DNA of 64,000 nt from Spisula solida (GCA_947247005.1 OX365962.1:4251201-4315200), one strand, 5' to 3'; shown: positions 1 to 12,993, numbered from the stretch's first letter. Notes: generated by a model from the letters alone, not told the origin. Program-made: numbers and translations.

Positions 1-324
1 CTTGGACAATTGTAGTTGTATCGCTATAATTCTGTCATCGTCTATATAGAGTGGTGTTACACAATTGTTTATGCGTCTATGCCAAGCTAAGGCTACACCA
101 CCTTTACCGACCTTACGACGACTTGGTAAATTAAGGTCTTTATCACAGGTTATATGAAATATATAATCAGAGATCAATGAGTCACAAAAATGTACATTAT
201 TAGGTTGCAACCAATGCTCTGAGATACCGCAAATATCAATTTTGTTTTGTGTCAGATAGTCACATAAGTAGGACGAGCTTGAGAAGAGACCCGTCACGTT
301 CCACGTCATTACACTGAGATTCAT
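1..324 (-). pseudogene. LINE ORF2 fragment: N-terminal APE-type endonuclease
   Basis: Open frame from ATG at 324 through the window edge (108 codons visible). It reads NLSVMTWNVTGLFSS, then DICGISEHWL, then GKGGVALAWH. WNxxGL, the Glu of SEHW and the GGVA block are the first motifs of the AP-endonuclease domain of non-LTR retrotransposons, which nicks the target DNA to prime reverse transcription. The rest of ORF2 lies outside the window, so intactness is unknown. Another in-frame ATG lies nine bases upstream. Confidence 0.8.
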
Positions 325-550
325 GAATAAACACATATTTTTTGTATTATTGACTAATCAATGTTATAGTTATCATTCATGTGCTGAAGACATTCAAAGT
401 GATTTCCGTTCATCGTTCCACTGTTATTCGATAAACGTCGCATTCTAGGTGGTGACCATCTAGAGTAGTGTTTGTAGCGCAACTGTGCACGAGATAACCA
501 CGGTTTACACGAGATACCACGTGGCCAAAATGTGTCAGCCAGCAACAAGT
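1..550 (-). mobile_element. Non-LTR retrotransposon (LINE), 5' part, abutting the 30-bp satellite
   Basis: ORF2 starts at 324 or 333. Just upstream, an open frame on the same strand ends at 354 (residues such as FWPRGISCKPWLSRAQLRYK), about 20-30 nt before ORF2; this could be the end of ORF1, but I do not recognise its domain. That frame runs straight into the satellite at about 550, so the LINE's 5' side is either truncated by, or composed of, the tandem repeat. Confidence 0.6.
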
Positions 551-558
551 CTGCATTA

Positions 559-3500
559 TATCATTCTTACAATACGAGCCCGGTGACATATCTTTCTTAC
601 AATACGAGCCCGGTGACATACCATTCTAACAATACGAGCCCGGTGACATATCATTCTTACAATACGAGCCCGGTGACATATCTTTCTTACAATACGAGCC
701 CGGTAAAATATCATTCTTAGATTACGAGTCCGGTGACATATCATTCTTAGAATACGAGCCCGGTGACATATCATTCTTACAATACGAGCCCGGTGACATA
801 TCATTCTTAGAATACGAGCCCGGTGACATATCATTATTACAATACGAGCCCGGTGACATATCATTCTTACAATACGAGCCCGGTGTCATATCATTCTTAC
901 AATACGAGCCCGGTGACATATCATTCTTAGAATACGAGCCCGGTGACATATCATTCTTACAATACGAGCCCGGTGACATATCATTCTTACAATACGAGCC
1001 CGGTGACATATCATTCTTACAATACGAGCCCGGTGACATATCATTCTTACAATACGAGCCCGGTGACATATCATTCTTACAATACGAGCCCGGTGACATA
1101 TCATTCTTAGAATACGAGCCCGGTGACATATCATTCTTACAATACGAGCCCGGTGACATATCTTTCGTAGAATACGAGCCCGGTGACATATCTTTCTTAG
1201 AATACGAGCCCGGTGACATATCATTCTTAGAATACGAGCCCGGTAACATATCATTCTTAGAATACGAGCCCGGTGACATATCATTCTTAGAATGCGAGTC
1301 CGGTGACATATCATTCTTACAATACGAGCCCGGTGACATATCATTCTTACAATACGAGCCCGGTGACATATCTTTCTTACAATACGAGCCCGGTGACATA
1401 TCATACTTAGAATACGAGCCCGGTGACATATCTTTCTTAGAATACGAGCCCGGTGACATATCATTCTTAGAATACGAGTCCGGTGACATATCATTCTTAC
1501 AATACGAGCCCGGTGACATATCATTCTTACAATACGAGCCCGGTGACATATCTTTCTTACAATACGACCCCGGTGACATATCATTCTTAGAATACGAGCC
1601 CGGTGACATATCATTCTTAGAATATGAGCCCGGTGACATATCATTCTTACAATACGAGCCCGGTGACAGTTCATTCTTACAATACGAGCCCGGTGACATA
1701 TCATTCTTACAATACGAGCCCGGTAATATATCATACTTAGAATACGAGCCCGGTGACATATCATTCTTAGAATACGAGCCCGGTGACATATCATTCTTAC
1801 AATACGAGCCCGGTGACATTTCATTCTTACAATACGAGCCCGGTGACATATCATTCTTAGAATACGAGCCCGGTGACATACCATTCTAACAATACGAGCC
1901 CGGTGACATATCATTCTTACAATACGAGCCCGGTGACATATCATTCTTAGAATACGAGCCCGGTGACATATCATTCTTACAATACGAGCCCGGTGACATA
2001 TCATTCTTGGAATACGAGTCCGGTGACATATCAGTCTTACAATACGAGCCCGGTGACATATCTTTCGTAGAATACGAGCCCGGTGACATATTTTTCTTAG
2101 AATACGAGCCCGGTGACATATCATTCCTAGAATACGAGCCCGGTGACATATCATTCTTAGAATACGAGCCCGGTGACATATCATTCTTACAATACGAGCC
2201 CGGTGACATTTCATTCTTACAATACGAGCCCGGTGACATATCATTCTTAGAATACGAGCCCGGTGACATACCATTCTAACAATACGAGCCCGGTGACATA
2301 TCATTCTTACAATACGAGCCCGATGACATATCTTTCTTACAATACGAGCCCGGTGACATACCATTCTAACAATACGAGCCCGGTGACATATCATTCTTAC
2401 AATACGAGCCCGGTGACATATCTTTCTTACAATACGAGCCCGGTAAAATATCATTCTTAGATTACGAGTCCGGTGACATATCATTCTTAGAATACGAGCC
2501 CGGTGACATATCATTCTTACAATACGAGCCCGGTGACATATCATTCTTAGAATACGAGCCCGGTGACATATCATTCTTACAATACGAGCCCGGTGACATA
2601 TCATTCTTATAATACGAGCCCGGTGACATATCATTCTTACAATACGAGCCCGGTGACATATCATTCTTACAATACGAGCCCGGTGACATATCATTCTTAC
2701 AATACGAGCCCGGTGACATATCATTCTTACAATACGAGTCCGGTGACATATCATTCTTAGAATACGAGTCCGGTGACATATCATACTTACAATACGAGCC
2801 CGGTGACATATCATTCTTACAATACGAGCCCGGTGACATATCATTCTTACAATACGAGCCCGGTGACATATCATTCTTACAATACGAGCCCGGTGACATA
2901 TCATTCTTACAATACGAGCCCGGTGACATATCATTCTTAGAATACGAGCCCGGTGACATATCATTCTTACAATACGAGCCCGGTGACATATCATTCTTGG
3001 AATACGAGTCCGGTGACATATCAGTCTTACAATACGAGCCCGGTGACATATCTTTCGTAGAATACGAGCCCGGTGACATATTTTTCTTAGAATACGAGCC
3101 CGGTGACATATCATTCCTAGAATACGAGCCCGGTGACATATCATTCTTAGAATACGAGCCCGGTGACATATCATTCTTACAATACGAGCCCGGTGACATT
3201 TCATTCTTACAATACGAGCCCGGTGACATATCATTCTTAGAATACGAGCCCGGTGACATACCATTCTAACAATACGAGCCCGGTGACATATCATTCTTAC
3301 AATACGAGCCCGGTGACATATCTTTCTTACAATACGAGCCCGGTGACATACCATTCTAACAATACGAGCCCGGTGACATATCATTCTTACAATACGAGCC
3401 CGGTGACATATCTTTCTTACAATACGAGCCCGGTAAAATATCATTCTTAGATTACGAGTCCGGTGACATATCATTCTTAGAATACGAGCCCGGTGACATA

Positions 3501-5585
3501 TCATTCTTACAATACGAGCCCGGTGACATATCATTCTTAGAATACGAGCCCGGTGACATATCATTATTACAATACGAGCCCGGTGACATATCATTCTTAC
3601 AATACGAGCCCGGTGTCATATCATTCTTACAATACGAGCCCGGTGACATATCATTCTTAGAATACGAGCCCGGTGACATATCATTCTTACAATACGAGCC
3701 CGGTGACATATCATTCTTACAATACGAGCCCGGTGACATATCATTCTTACAATACGAGCCCGGTGACATATCATTCTTACAATACGAGCCCGGTGACATA
3801 TCATTCTTACAATACGAGCCCGGTGACATATCATTCTTAGAATACGAGCCCGGTGACATATCATTCTTACAATACGAGCCCGGTGACATATCTTTCGTAG
3901 AATACGAGCCCGGTGACATATCTTTCTTAGAATACGAGCCCGGTGACATATCATTCTTAGAATACGAGCCCGGTAACATATCATTCTTAGAATACGAGCC
4001 CGGTGACATATCATTCTTAGAATGCGAGTCCGGTGACATATCATTCTTACAATACGAGCCCGGTGACATATCACTCTTACAATACGAGCCCGGTGACATA
4101 TCTTTCTTACAATACGAGCCCGGTGACATATCTTTCTTACAATACGAGCCCGGTGACACATCATTCTTACAATACGAGCCCGGTGACATATCATTCTTAG
4201 AATACGAGCCCGGTGACATATCATTCTTAGAATACGAGCCCGGTGACATATCATTCTTAGAATACGAGCCCGGTGACATATCATTCTTACAATACGAGCC
4301 CGGTGACATTTCATTCTTACAATACGAGCCCGGTGACATATCATTCTTACAATACGAGCCCGGTAACATATCATACTTAGAATACGAGCCCGGTGACATA
4401 TCATTCTTACAATACGAGCCCGGTGACATTTCATTCTTACAATACGAGCCCGGTGACATATCATTCTTACAATACGAGCCCGGTGACATATCATTCTTAC
4501 AATACGAGCCCGGTGACATATCATTCTTACAATACGAGCCCGATGTCATACCATTCTTACAATACGAGCCCGGTGACATATCATTCTTACAATACGAGCC
4601 CGGTGACATATCATTCTTACAATACGAGCCCGGTTACATATCATTCTTAGATTACGAGTCCGGTGACATATCATTCTTACAATACGAGCCCGGTGACATA
4701 TCTCTCTTAGAATACGAGCCCGGTGACATATCATTCTTACAATACGAGCCCGGTAACATATCATTCTTAGATTACGAGTCCGGTGACATATCATTCTTAC
4801 AATACGAGCCCGGTGACATATCTTTCTTAGAATACGAGCCCGGTGACATATCTTTCTTAGAATACAAGCCCGGTGACATATCATGCTTAGAATACGAGGC
4901 CGGTGACATATCTTTCTTAGAAAACGAGCCCGGTGACATATCATTCTTAGAATACGAGCCCGGTGACATATCATTCTTAGAATACGAGCCCGGTGACATA
5001 TCATTCTTAGAATACGAGCCCGGTGACATATCATTCTTACAATACGAGCCCGGTGACATATCTTTCTTACAATACGAGCCCGGTGACATATCATTCTTAG
5101 AATACGAGCCCGGTGACATATCATTCTTAGAATACGAGCCCGGTGACATATCATTCTTACAATACGAGCCCGGTGACATTTCATTCTTACAATACGAGCC
5201 CGGTGACATATCATTCTTACAATACGAGCCCGGTGACATATCATTCTTACAATACGAGCCCGGTAACATATCATACTTAGAATACGAGCCCGGTGACATA
5301 TCATTCTCAGAATACGAGCCCGGTGACATATCATTCTTACAATACGAGCCCGGTGACATATCATGCTTAGAATACGAGTCCGGTGTCATATCATTCTTAG
5401 AATACGAGCCCGGTGACATACCATTCTTACAATACGAGCCCGGTGACATATCATTCTTAGAATACGAGCCCGGTGACATATCATTCTTAGAATACGAGCC
5501 CGGTGACATATCATACTTAGAATACGAGCCCCGTGACATATCATTCTTAGAATACGAGCCCGGTGACATATCATTCTTAGAATAC
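559..5585. repeat. 30-bp satellite array, about 168 copies
   Basis: Unit is tcattcttac followed by aatacgagcc and cggtgacata, in perfect 30-bp register for 5 kb. Most variation sits at a few positions (c/g at the end of the first decamer, c/t in gagcc). Because 30 is divisible by three, several frames stay open for hundreds of codons (for example 3594-886 on the minus strand); these are not supported as genes. Variants recur with fixed offsets, showing higher-order duplication. Confidence 0.97.
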
Positions 5586-7560
5586 TATCATTGTCACTAA
5601 TGATTATTCTGTCATTTTAAGGTGATTCGGAGAAAATTCTATTGTTGGATAAAAGGCGCGCGTACTATTACGTATTATGTTAACTGGTTGCAGAACTAAA
5701 ATACGTGACTCAAAGCACGCATGCATGTATCATTGATAGAACAGGTCATGGTGGTTTCACAAACTTAGGAGACAAGCATTTGTTATTTTCCGCAATGTTC
5801 GTCAGGTCAAGTATTTACACTTGTATTTACATCAACGCTGAGAAAAACGCTTGAGAACACTCGAAACACTTTCGTACTACGACAAATGATGATGTATTAT
5901 CCGAGTTTACATATTGTGCTTCACGAAGCAATTATTTATGTTCCCACAATGAATATGGCATATACAATGTACTCGTATAGTGAATGCTCAGAATGGTATA
6001 GCACAGAGAATTTGACCTGTTCCTGACATTTATGCATGAGTTACAAGGTTCTCATGTTGAATATATACATTTTCGCGAGCAAATCGTGCAATACCGGTCC
6101 CTTAGATTTGTATTGGTATTACATCTTGAGCGTCTTCGTGATACTCCCCGCTTATAAAAACATACAACCGGGCTATGAAAGTATACTTATAGAAGGCCGA
6201 GAGTCGTGTCAAATTCTCTGGACTATATGCATCACTGAACTGACCGTTATTACGCATCCAAATAATACCCCTGACACCAGTTTGGACATACCAAGTGGCG
6301 TGTGACGTAATTTTCGGCTAAGCACGCAAGTAAAAGTTTGGCAACACAAAAGTAAAATACAACTGTAAGAATTCTTTTCTCTAACCAATATTAACGAGAC
6401 ATCATCGACGCTCAAGCCGGGAAGTACTTTCCATGCAACTTAATATGTTTCATCTAAATGTCAGAGTTTGACTCTCATGCCTCGATAGTAGACAGGGATT
6501 TTTGTTTTAGCGCAAGCGTATTTAAAAGTGTAAACTAAGTAAAAACATTCAAGTCAAGTCGAGTTGCTAACGACATGTCACAAAGTTAACATTCATTCAA
6601 AAAATCAAAACAAGTACAAAACGTTTGTCAATTTTCACTAAGGTACATGTACATATAATTATTCATGTGTGCATGCTTCCTAAAATATGCTCAATTTATA
6701 TTAAAATGATAACTTTAAAACGCCATGTTTGGTATATGCGTTCACGACCCATATTTACAAGCAACGGTTACTCGATAAATGCTAGGTTTTACCGAGATCA
6801 AAATCTTGACGTTTGTTACAGTAACTCCTAGTGTGTTGTATTTGCCATCGAGTGAAACTCGAGCTACTCGGGCAAAGTAATCGAAAACGACTGAAGATGA
6901 ACAATGCAAATAACCTTCCCTGTTAGTTTGCAGAATCGTGAGTAATAGTTTGCTGACTCACATGTAGACCGTTAACATGGGCGAGCGCTACGTAGCGCTT
7001 TCCACGGGAGGTAATCCTTGTTTTCTAAATTTAGTGGAACGGGGGGTAACTGAATAAAGGCGTTCGGTAGCGCTTTGCTTAGGAGACGGACCCCTGATCT
7101 TGACATAAAAGACACTTCACTTGATTAGCCTGACTAGCTTGAATGAGTTGTTTCCCTTGGTATATACAATCTGTCACCTATTTTCTGCTTAAATACTGTT
7201 TTACGTTTAGCTCATTAAATGCACTTAGTCTAATGTTTTCATTTTCAAGTTTCTTTGAATGTTATTATTACAACAGCAATATTTCTGTTAATAATAATTA
7301 TCAAAAATATACTAGTAGATGATTGTGTTTTCCTTCTTGTGTGTTAATTTGTTGTCGAGTGAGCAGTTATATATAGGGCTAAGTTAGGCATCATATGGGT
7401 CATACCACAATGCATAAAGGTTGCTGGGTCGGTTTAATGCGTCATTTGTCATAGTACGTTATGTGCCTTATAAATGTAAAAATATGTCAAAATAATCTAA
7501 AATAAATCAAATTGAACACTTTTGATAAGTATTATGCAATAAATTTAGCAAAAATAAAGT
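5586..7560. other. Intergenic DNA with two dispersed-repeat copies
   Basis: No exon or convincing gene seen. 5990-6225 is a diverged direct copy of 10430-10665. 6966-7092 is a short dispersed element with an inverted copy at 58390-58527. The remainder is AT-rich sequence I cannot assign. Confidence 0.6.
6966..7092 (+). repeat. Short dispersed element containing the palindrome gcgctacgtagcgc
   Basis: Shares the order accgttaacatgggcgagcg, gggaggtaatcc, taactgaataaagg and tagcgctttgcttagg with the reverse complement of 58390-58527. The 14-bp palindrome is perfect here. Probably a MITE; ends not fixed. Confidence 0.6.
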
Positions 7561-7577
7561 AAAACTAGACAAACTCC

Positions 7578-7622
7578 AGAATTGCTCAACGTTTCCACTG
7601 TATTCTCAAGTCTTCATCAGGA
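7578..7622 (-). ncRNA. Candidate hammerhead-like core next to the Penelope-like element
   Basis: On the minus strand, CCTGATGAAGAC is followed about 20 nt later by GGAAACG and then a GC-containing arm. CTGATGA and GAAA are the conserved core boxes of hammerhead ribozymes, which are known from the terminal repeats of Penelope-like elements. The orientation is opposite to the adjacent reading frame, and stem II is not clearly paired, so this is tentative. Confidence 0.3.
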
Positions 7623-7639
7623 ACAATAATAATAATAAA

Positions 7640-8690
7640 TAATAGATTATCTTAAGAAATTTATTGAGTTGTTGAACTCGGTTCATCCTATGATTAAGTT
7701 CACATGTAACATATCCGAGTAGGAAGTCTCATTTTAGATGTTGATGTCAGTATAGATGGGGAGCATAATATACATACCAATGTTCATGTCAAACCTACCA
7801 ATATTCACCAGTATGTTGATTACAGTTCTTGTCATCCTAAAGCATGTAAGGATGGTATACCTTACAGTCAAGCTAAGAGCTATCGCCGTATTTGTTCTAA
7901 TGAGAATACTTGTTGTACTAATATTGAACAGCTTCGTCAACACTTTCTGGTAAGAAACTACCCAGAATATGTTATCAATACGGCTTTTGATAAAGTGAAG
8001 AGTTTGACTCAAGATGATGCCCTCAAAAACTCTATAAAGCATGAAAAGCTTATTATATCCTTTGTTGTTGAATACAACACATCTCTACCTAATATTGGCA
8101 ACATCATTAATAAATATTGGGATTTACTTCAATTGTCCGACAATCCAGCTGTTAAAACGTTACATTCCTATAAGCCTACAATGGCTTTTAAACGAATATT
8201 AAGGACATTTTAGTAAAAACTAACTTTCAGATGTCTGATGTTAACTTTACTTCATCAAAATGTAATCGTTCTAAATGTTCGCACGGTTCTCATTACTGAA
8301 AGCGATCATTTCAAAAGTTCTCAATGTAATAGTACTTTCAAACTTAGGAGTAATGTCAGCTGCAAAAGTGCAGATGTCATATATTTAATAACATGTTCTA
8401 AGTGTAGTATGCAATATGTAGGTCAAACTAGCCAACAAGTTTCTAGGCGTATGAACAACCATCGTTTCGACATTACTAGCTTTACTGATCCTGCATTCTC
8501 TAGTCATGTAGCTACTCACTTCAACCAGGACGGACATAATCTAAACGACTTTAGTTTTATGCCTATTGATGTCGTCCATGATGATATGGAGAGGCTCCTT
8601 AAAGAAACATATTGGATTCATAAACTTGACACAGTTTTTCCTAAAGGCTTGAATGCTAAAATAATGTATACTTTTTCTTAATACGCCTCT
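7640..8690 (+). mobile_element. Penelope-like retroelement, 5'-truncated and frameshifted
   Basis: Pieces in three frames make a collinear protein: LKKFIELLNSVHPMIKF (from about 7651), LDVDVSIDGEHN (7734 on), YVDYSSCHPKACKDGIPYSQ through about 8205, then DILVKTNFQMSDVNFTSS and finally the endonuclease at 8238-8681. The YSSCHPK...IPYSQA...RRIC block and the following linker are characteristic of the C-terminal part of Penelope-type reverse transcriptase. At least three frameshifts and a stop show it is dead. The catalytic RT core is missing. Confidence 0.82.
8238..8681 (+). pseudogene. GIY-YIG endonuclease domain of the Penelope-like element
   Basis: Meaningful residues begin at about 8300 (ESDHFKSSQC). 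Then come DVIYLITCSKCSMQYVGQTS and SRRMNNHRFDI, matching the GIY-YIG nuclease core as found in Penelope-like elements (IYLI...YVGQT...R...H), and ERLLKETYWIHKLDT with the Glu/Trp helix. The frame ends in a stop at 8681. The upstream residues of this frame are out of register with the real protein, so the long ORF start is artificial. Confidence 0.8.
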
Positions 8691-9377
8691 TCATTTCATT
8701 ATATTTTTCTGCAATGTAACACCAGACTGTGGTTTTCTTAATGTCAAATAATACAGTTATCACTGTTTTTGTCTTAATTTGCAATAAAATTAGAAAATAC
8801 TAATATAAATGACGGCTGACATTCCGAAAAAAATATTACATTACAAAAAAGGTGGGTGGGGTAAAAAATAATAATATTGCTATTTATGCCAAATGACATC
8901 TATTTTTTATTGCATAATTCCGAAGATCCTAGTCACTAGACTTATTTAACAAAATATTTAAAAAAAGTTTAATGTGGGAAAAAAGTTATAAGGATTTTAG
9001 CTGGGTGTTACTTTGCTGCATTAGATATGAAGTGGGTCGGGTAAAAGAGCAATATATATTAGACCAAAATTAAATATACCATTTTTGGTATTTTGATCAT
9101 GTATAACAATGTGTACCCAAACTATATTGAAAAATATTTTATTATTTAGTTCACAGACATCAAATAAAAATGTCAAATTTGAACACCACCACTAATTTAC
9201 CAATTTCCATGAAATTATAAAAATAATTCATACACACTCAGGACTGATTACCCGAAAAACGAGTTCCGTGACCTATTGTTTTTTCATCATATTTTGTGTC
9301 AGAATAGATTTCTCTACTTCCTGGCAAGATTTGAACAAAATCTTAAATAGGAATCCGAACCGCCCCAACATCCTTAA
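8691..9377. other. Intergenic AT-rich DNA
   Basis: No gene, array or recognisable element seen. Confidence 0.5.
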
Positions 9378-9725
9378 AGCCCAATTATATCTCTCAAAAC
9401 TCAAGTAATTACAAAGAATTGTGATGTCTTTCAAAAATGACCAATAATCGACGACAACAAGTTAAATATATATGTCCATACTATATGCAAAAATCACATT
9501 TAAGTGAAATGCATAGAAGACAAAATACTAATTTTGCAAGAGTTGCTTCGCTTTGACTATACATTATGCATTTATTGTTATACTTTTCGTTACTCTGTCA
9601 ATAAAACAGCTGGAGGCTGTTTTTTCGAATTCTTCTATCTAATGGTGTTTACCACATTTGGGACTCTACTAAAGTGCGCAAAATGCTTCATGACGCAGAT
9701 AGGTTACCAAGTTGATGTTTTTTAA
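9378..9725 (+). repeat. Diverged dispersed repeat, copy 1 of 3
   Basis: Begins near aagcccaattatatctct and includes gaccaataatcgacgacaac, cagctggaggctg and tttgggact. The same blocks in the same order occur at 13567-13875 and partly at 11770-11870. Confidence 0.6.
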
Positions 9726-9937
9726 GGCTTAATAAGGTTTTAAGGGCGCTTTATACAGAGCAATGTGTAAAGCACAACAAGTTCACTGTACAAATAAAAT
9801 TTATTGCGTTTAACATTATAATACAGCGTACATTAAAGCATATAATATTATCAATTAAAACTAACAAAATGTAGGCGAAATGAAAACCTCTACGAGTTAC
9901 AACATATTTCACCCCTCCCCCCCCTCCCCTCTGCGCC

Positions 9938-10137
9938 ATTGTTTAATTTCTCTGAGCAACAATAGCCCACAATGCTACACTCGACCGAGGTGTAAATTGG
10001 TACCAGTGAGGGCGGTGTCTGTACATGTTCGATAGTCCTGGGCGCCGTACCGTCATGTTGGCTGCACACCCACCAGGGAGAAATATTCTCCAAAGGGAGA
10101 CTCGAACGCAGGTTTCCTTAGGAAGCCAAATGACCAA
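9938..10137 (+). mobile_element. SINE copy lacking its tRNA-like head
   Basis: Collinear with the reverse complement of 38641-38862: taatttctctgagcaa, acaatgct, actcgacc, attggtacc, acatgttcgata and gggagactcgaacgca. Truncated before the tRNA-like part, as expected for 5'-truncated SINE insertions. Confidence 0.65.
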
Positions 10138-10429
10138 TGAAAGTTAAAAATGGGTGCTTAACGGCTGAATGGCTGAATTGCTGAATGCAGCCTCCGAAAA
10201 TTCAAAACATAGCTTAATTTAATCACGAAAAGAATAATACCTCAGTTTTCTGGCTCATTTCGCCAGATTTGTTCAGTTTCCTCAGGTTTCAAGTGTGATC
10301 TATACAGGTGTTAATGATAACAACTGTACCTATATAAACAAAATACACCATGAAATAAATTGACGATGTGTTTATTTGATTGCAGTATGTATACGATACT
10401 AGTATACGATATTGTGCTCAATAACTAGA

Positions 10430-10665
10430 AGTATTGCACGGAGAATTTGACATGATCCTGACCTTTAGGCATGAATATATTACAAGGTTATTGCGTTGAA
10501 TATATAAATTTCCGCGAGTATATCGTGCAATATCGATCCTTTAGATTTGTATTGGTATTACCGTGATACGTCCCGCTTATGAAAACATACAAACGGGGTT
10601 ATAAATAAAGACAATATATCAGCTGTTAAAATATGCTACTAGAAGGTCAAGAATCGTTTCAAATT
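10430..10665 (+). repeat. Dispersed repeat related to 5990-6225
   Basis: Shares gagaatttgac, tgttgaatatat-like, cgcgag, atcgtgcaat, ttagatttgtattggtatta and gcttatgaaaacatacaa with the copy at 5990-6225. Direct orientation, several indels. Confidence 0.55.
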
Positions 10666-10877
10666 ATCCGGTCTATACGACACTAGTATATGAAATTGTG
10701 TCCCGTATCTAGTTGTAGTGTGGTTATGAATGTCCTCCGAAATATTTGTTAGGCGACTAATATTGCTGACACTTTGTCAGATAAAAGATTGGCGCATTAC
10801 AATTACATACAAAATATGAAGCACATTAAGTCCAGTTGATTAATTACATGTACGTATATTTAATTAGTTCGTACAAC

Positions 10878-11320
10878 CAACATTGTGTAGCCAATGTAAT
10901 TCAATGGTTTATTTATAACCAACATTTGTAAACCAATGAAATTGGACGTTTCATGTATAGCCAACATTTGTAACAAATGAAATTGGACGTTTCATGTATA
11001 GCCAACATTTGTAACAAATGAAATTGGACGTTTCATGTATAGCCAACATTTGTAACAAATGAAATTGGACGTTTCATGTATAGCCAACATTTGTAACAAA
11101 TAAAATTGGACGTTTCATTTATAGCCAACATTTGTAAAAAATTAAATTGGATGTTTCATTTATAGCCACCATTTGTAACAAATGAAACTAGTTGTTTCAT
11201 TTATAGCCAACATTTGTAACAAATGAAATTGGACGTTTCATTTATAGCAAACATTTGTAACAAATGAAACTGGATGTTTCATTTATAGCCAACATTTGTG
11301 AACCAATGAAATTGTGGTTT
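10878..11320. repeat. 41-bp minisatellite, about 10 copies
   Basis: Unit runs ttggacgtttcatgtatagc then caacatttgtaacaaatgaaa. Each unit contains the perfect odd palindrome catttgt-a-acaaatg. Copies are nearly identical at 10940-11110 and more diverged toward both ends. Confidence 0.9.
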
Positions 11321-12006
11321 ATATCAATAAGTAATGTGGATCAGCCAATGGCATTGATGGTTACATCTGTCAACCAATCAAACAAGTGTAACATTTATCT
11401 CCACCATTAATCCGTCACGGTCCACTTTCCCTGACTCTCCTCAGTCGCCTGGAATTAGACCAATACTATATTCAGTGTGTAATTCAACATGTTATTATAT
11501 ATATTGCAATATGAAAATAAAAATAATTGTACGTGTGTGAGGTTCGAACTCTTGTCTGCATTGGCCGTAATATTTGTACATGTATTTCCAAACCACTGAA
11601 AGCTATTTAACAGATGATATATATGGTCTTTTTTATTCACCGAGTCCTATTAAATTACGATGCTCATTGTAAAGATAAACCCTTTTCCAATATCCCTATA
11701 TTTTAAAACCTGTTTATATTTAGTGGCACAGACCACAATACCGCGTTAGATTTATACCTCCTTCCCCTCCCCCTCCATCTTTTGGTGTTTTTCACCTTTG
11801 GGACTCAACTGAAGTGCTCAAAATCCATCATTTTGCAGGTAGGTTCCCAAGTTACTGCATTTTCAAAATAGCTGTTTGGGGCATGAAAATACGTAGTGAG
11901 CTCTTGTGTATTATTTTACAAATTAACATGTTCATTTATCAAAGTCTAGCATCTCACATACTGCCCTATATCAATGCAATTAATATATATCAACAATATA
12001 CAAACT

Positions 12007-12755
12007 GGGTACTGTTTTATCAAAGCACTTACGGAAATAGTTTATACTAATTTATTTAAGGTCGAAAAAGTATTTGAAAACAAATGTTTTATCTCGAGTT
12101 TCAATTTTTAATGTTTTAAATGGCAGACTTGAAAAAAAAAATTCTGATACAGTTACATGTACGCATTGATGATATCAATTTCAGCTTGGTAATTTACAAA
12201 CAGACCTTGATAGTTTATTTCGTTTATTGTGAATGAGTTTAAGATAAGATAAGTTTACCTAATCAGTTTTCGTATAATTACATTTAGTTTATACTAATTT
12301 ATATAAGGTCGATTGTGAACAAGTTTTCATTGTATCATTTTTATTGATCACTCTCGACACCTCATTCCTGATGTAATCCATCGCCACGAGGGTATGAGAG
12401 AAGAGAAGCCAGTTTCCCTTTTATGCTGAGCGTCTAGCAAGGGAATTTCTGGTACCATTTTAATTTCGTCTTTGTTATGACGCGGCCAGGGATCGAACCC
12501 GAGACCTCCCGCACTCGAAGAGAACGCTCAACCACTAAGCTATCGAGGAGGCGGAAATCGTAAACTTACGCTCAATGTAAATTCCTTGCGTTTACAACTA
12601 AATATTTGAGAATGGTAAGGTATTGTGGATTGTGAGTGCATTACTAAGTCATTGCTAATATTGCAGGTTCATTTACCACAATTTGTAATGGATAAAGAAT
12701 TTAAATTTTGGCGTAAGTTTACGATTTCCGTAAGTTTCTTGATTAAGACAGTGCC
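12007..12755. mobile_element. MITE with degenerate inverted ends, interrupted by a SINE
   Basis: Left end gtactgttttatcaaagcac then ttacggaaat; right end atttccgtaag then ttgattaagacagtgcc, an imperfect inverted match. The ends match the short MITE at 58872-59099. A tRNA-derived SINE (12340-12556) lies inside. Confidence 0.5.
12340..12556 (-). mobile_element. tRNA-derived SINE
   Basis: On the minus strand the head starts near 12553 with gcctcctcgatagcttagtg (A-box-like region) and carries the B box gggttcgatccc at about 12490. The body follows: aatggtaccagaaattccc, cataccctcgtggcgatgg, ending near aataaaaatg. The head is tRNA-like in length, but I do not assign an anticodon. Confidence 0.65.
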
Positions 12756-12993
12756 CATTATTACTGTATTCACGCTAAATAATGTGTATGCTACTATATA
12801 TGTATAGATACGAGTACAAATAAAAAAACATAAGAAACTCAAAAAGGGAGCCTATATAATATAATTACACTCACCCCACAATGAATGACATAATGTGGAA
12901 TTTGTATTTCGTGCATAATTAACCTTAAAGGGGGTAATTGTAAATGGATTAATTAATAATTAAAACAAAATATATCAAAATGATCAAACAATC

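Noticed and set aside
886..3594. 902-codon minus-strand ORF in the 30-bp array, and similar long ORFs up to 5574
   Set aside because: The unit length is divisible by three and lacks stops in several frames on both strands; the peptide is only a ten-residue repeat with no leader, splice or domain support.
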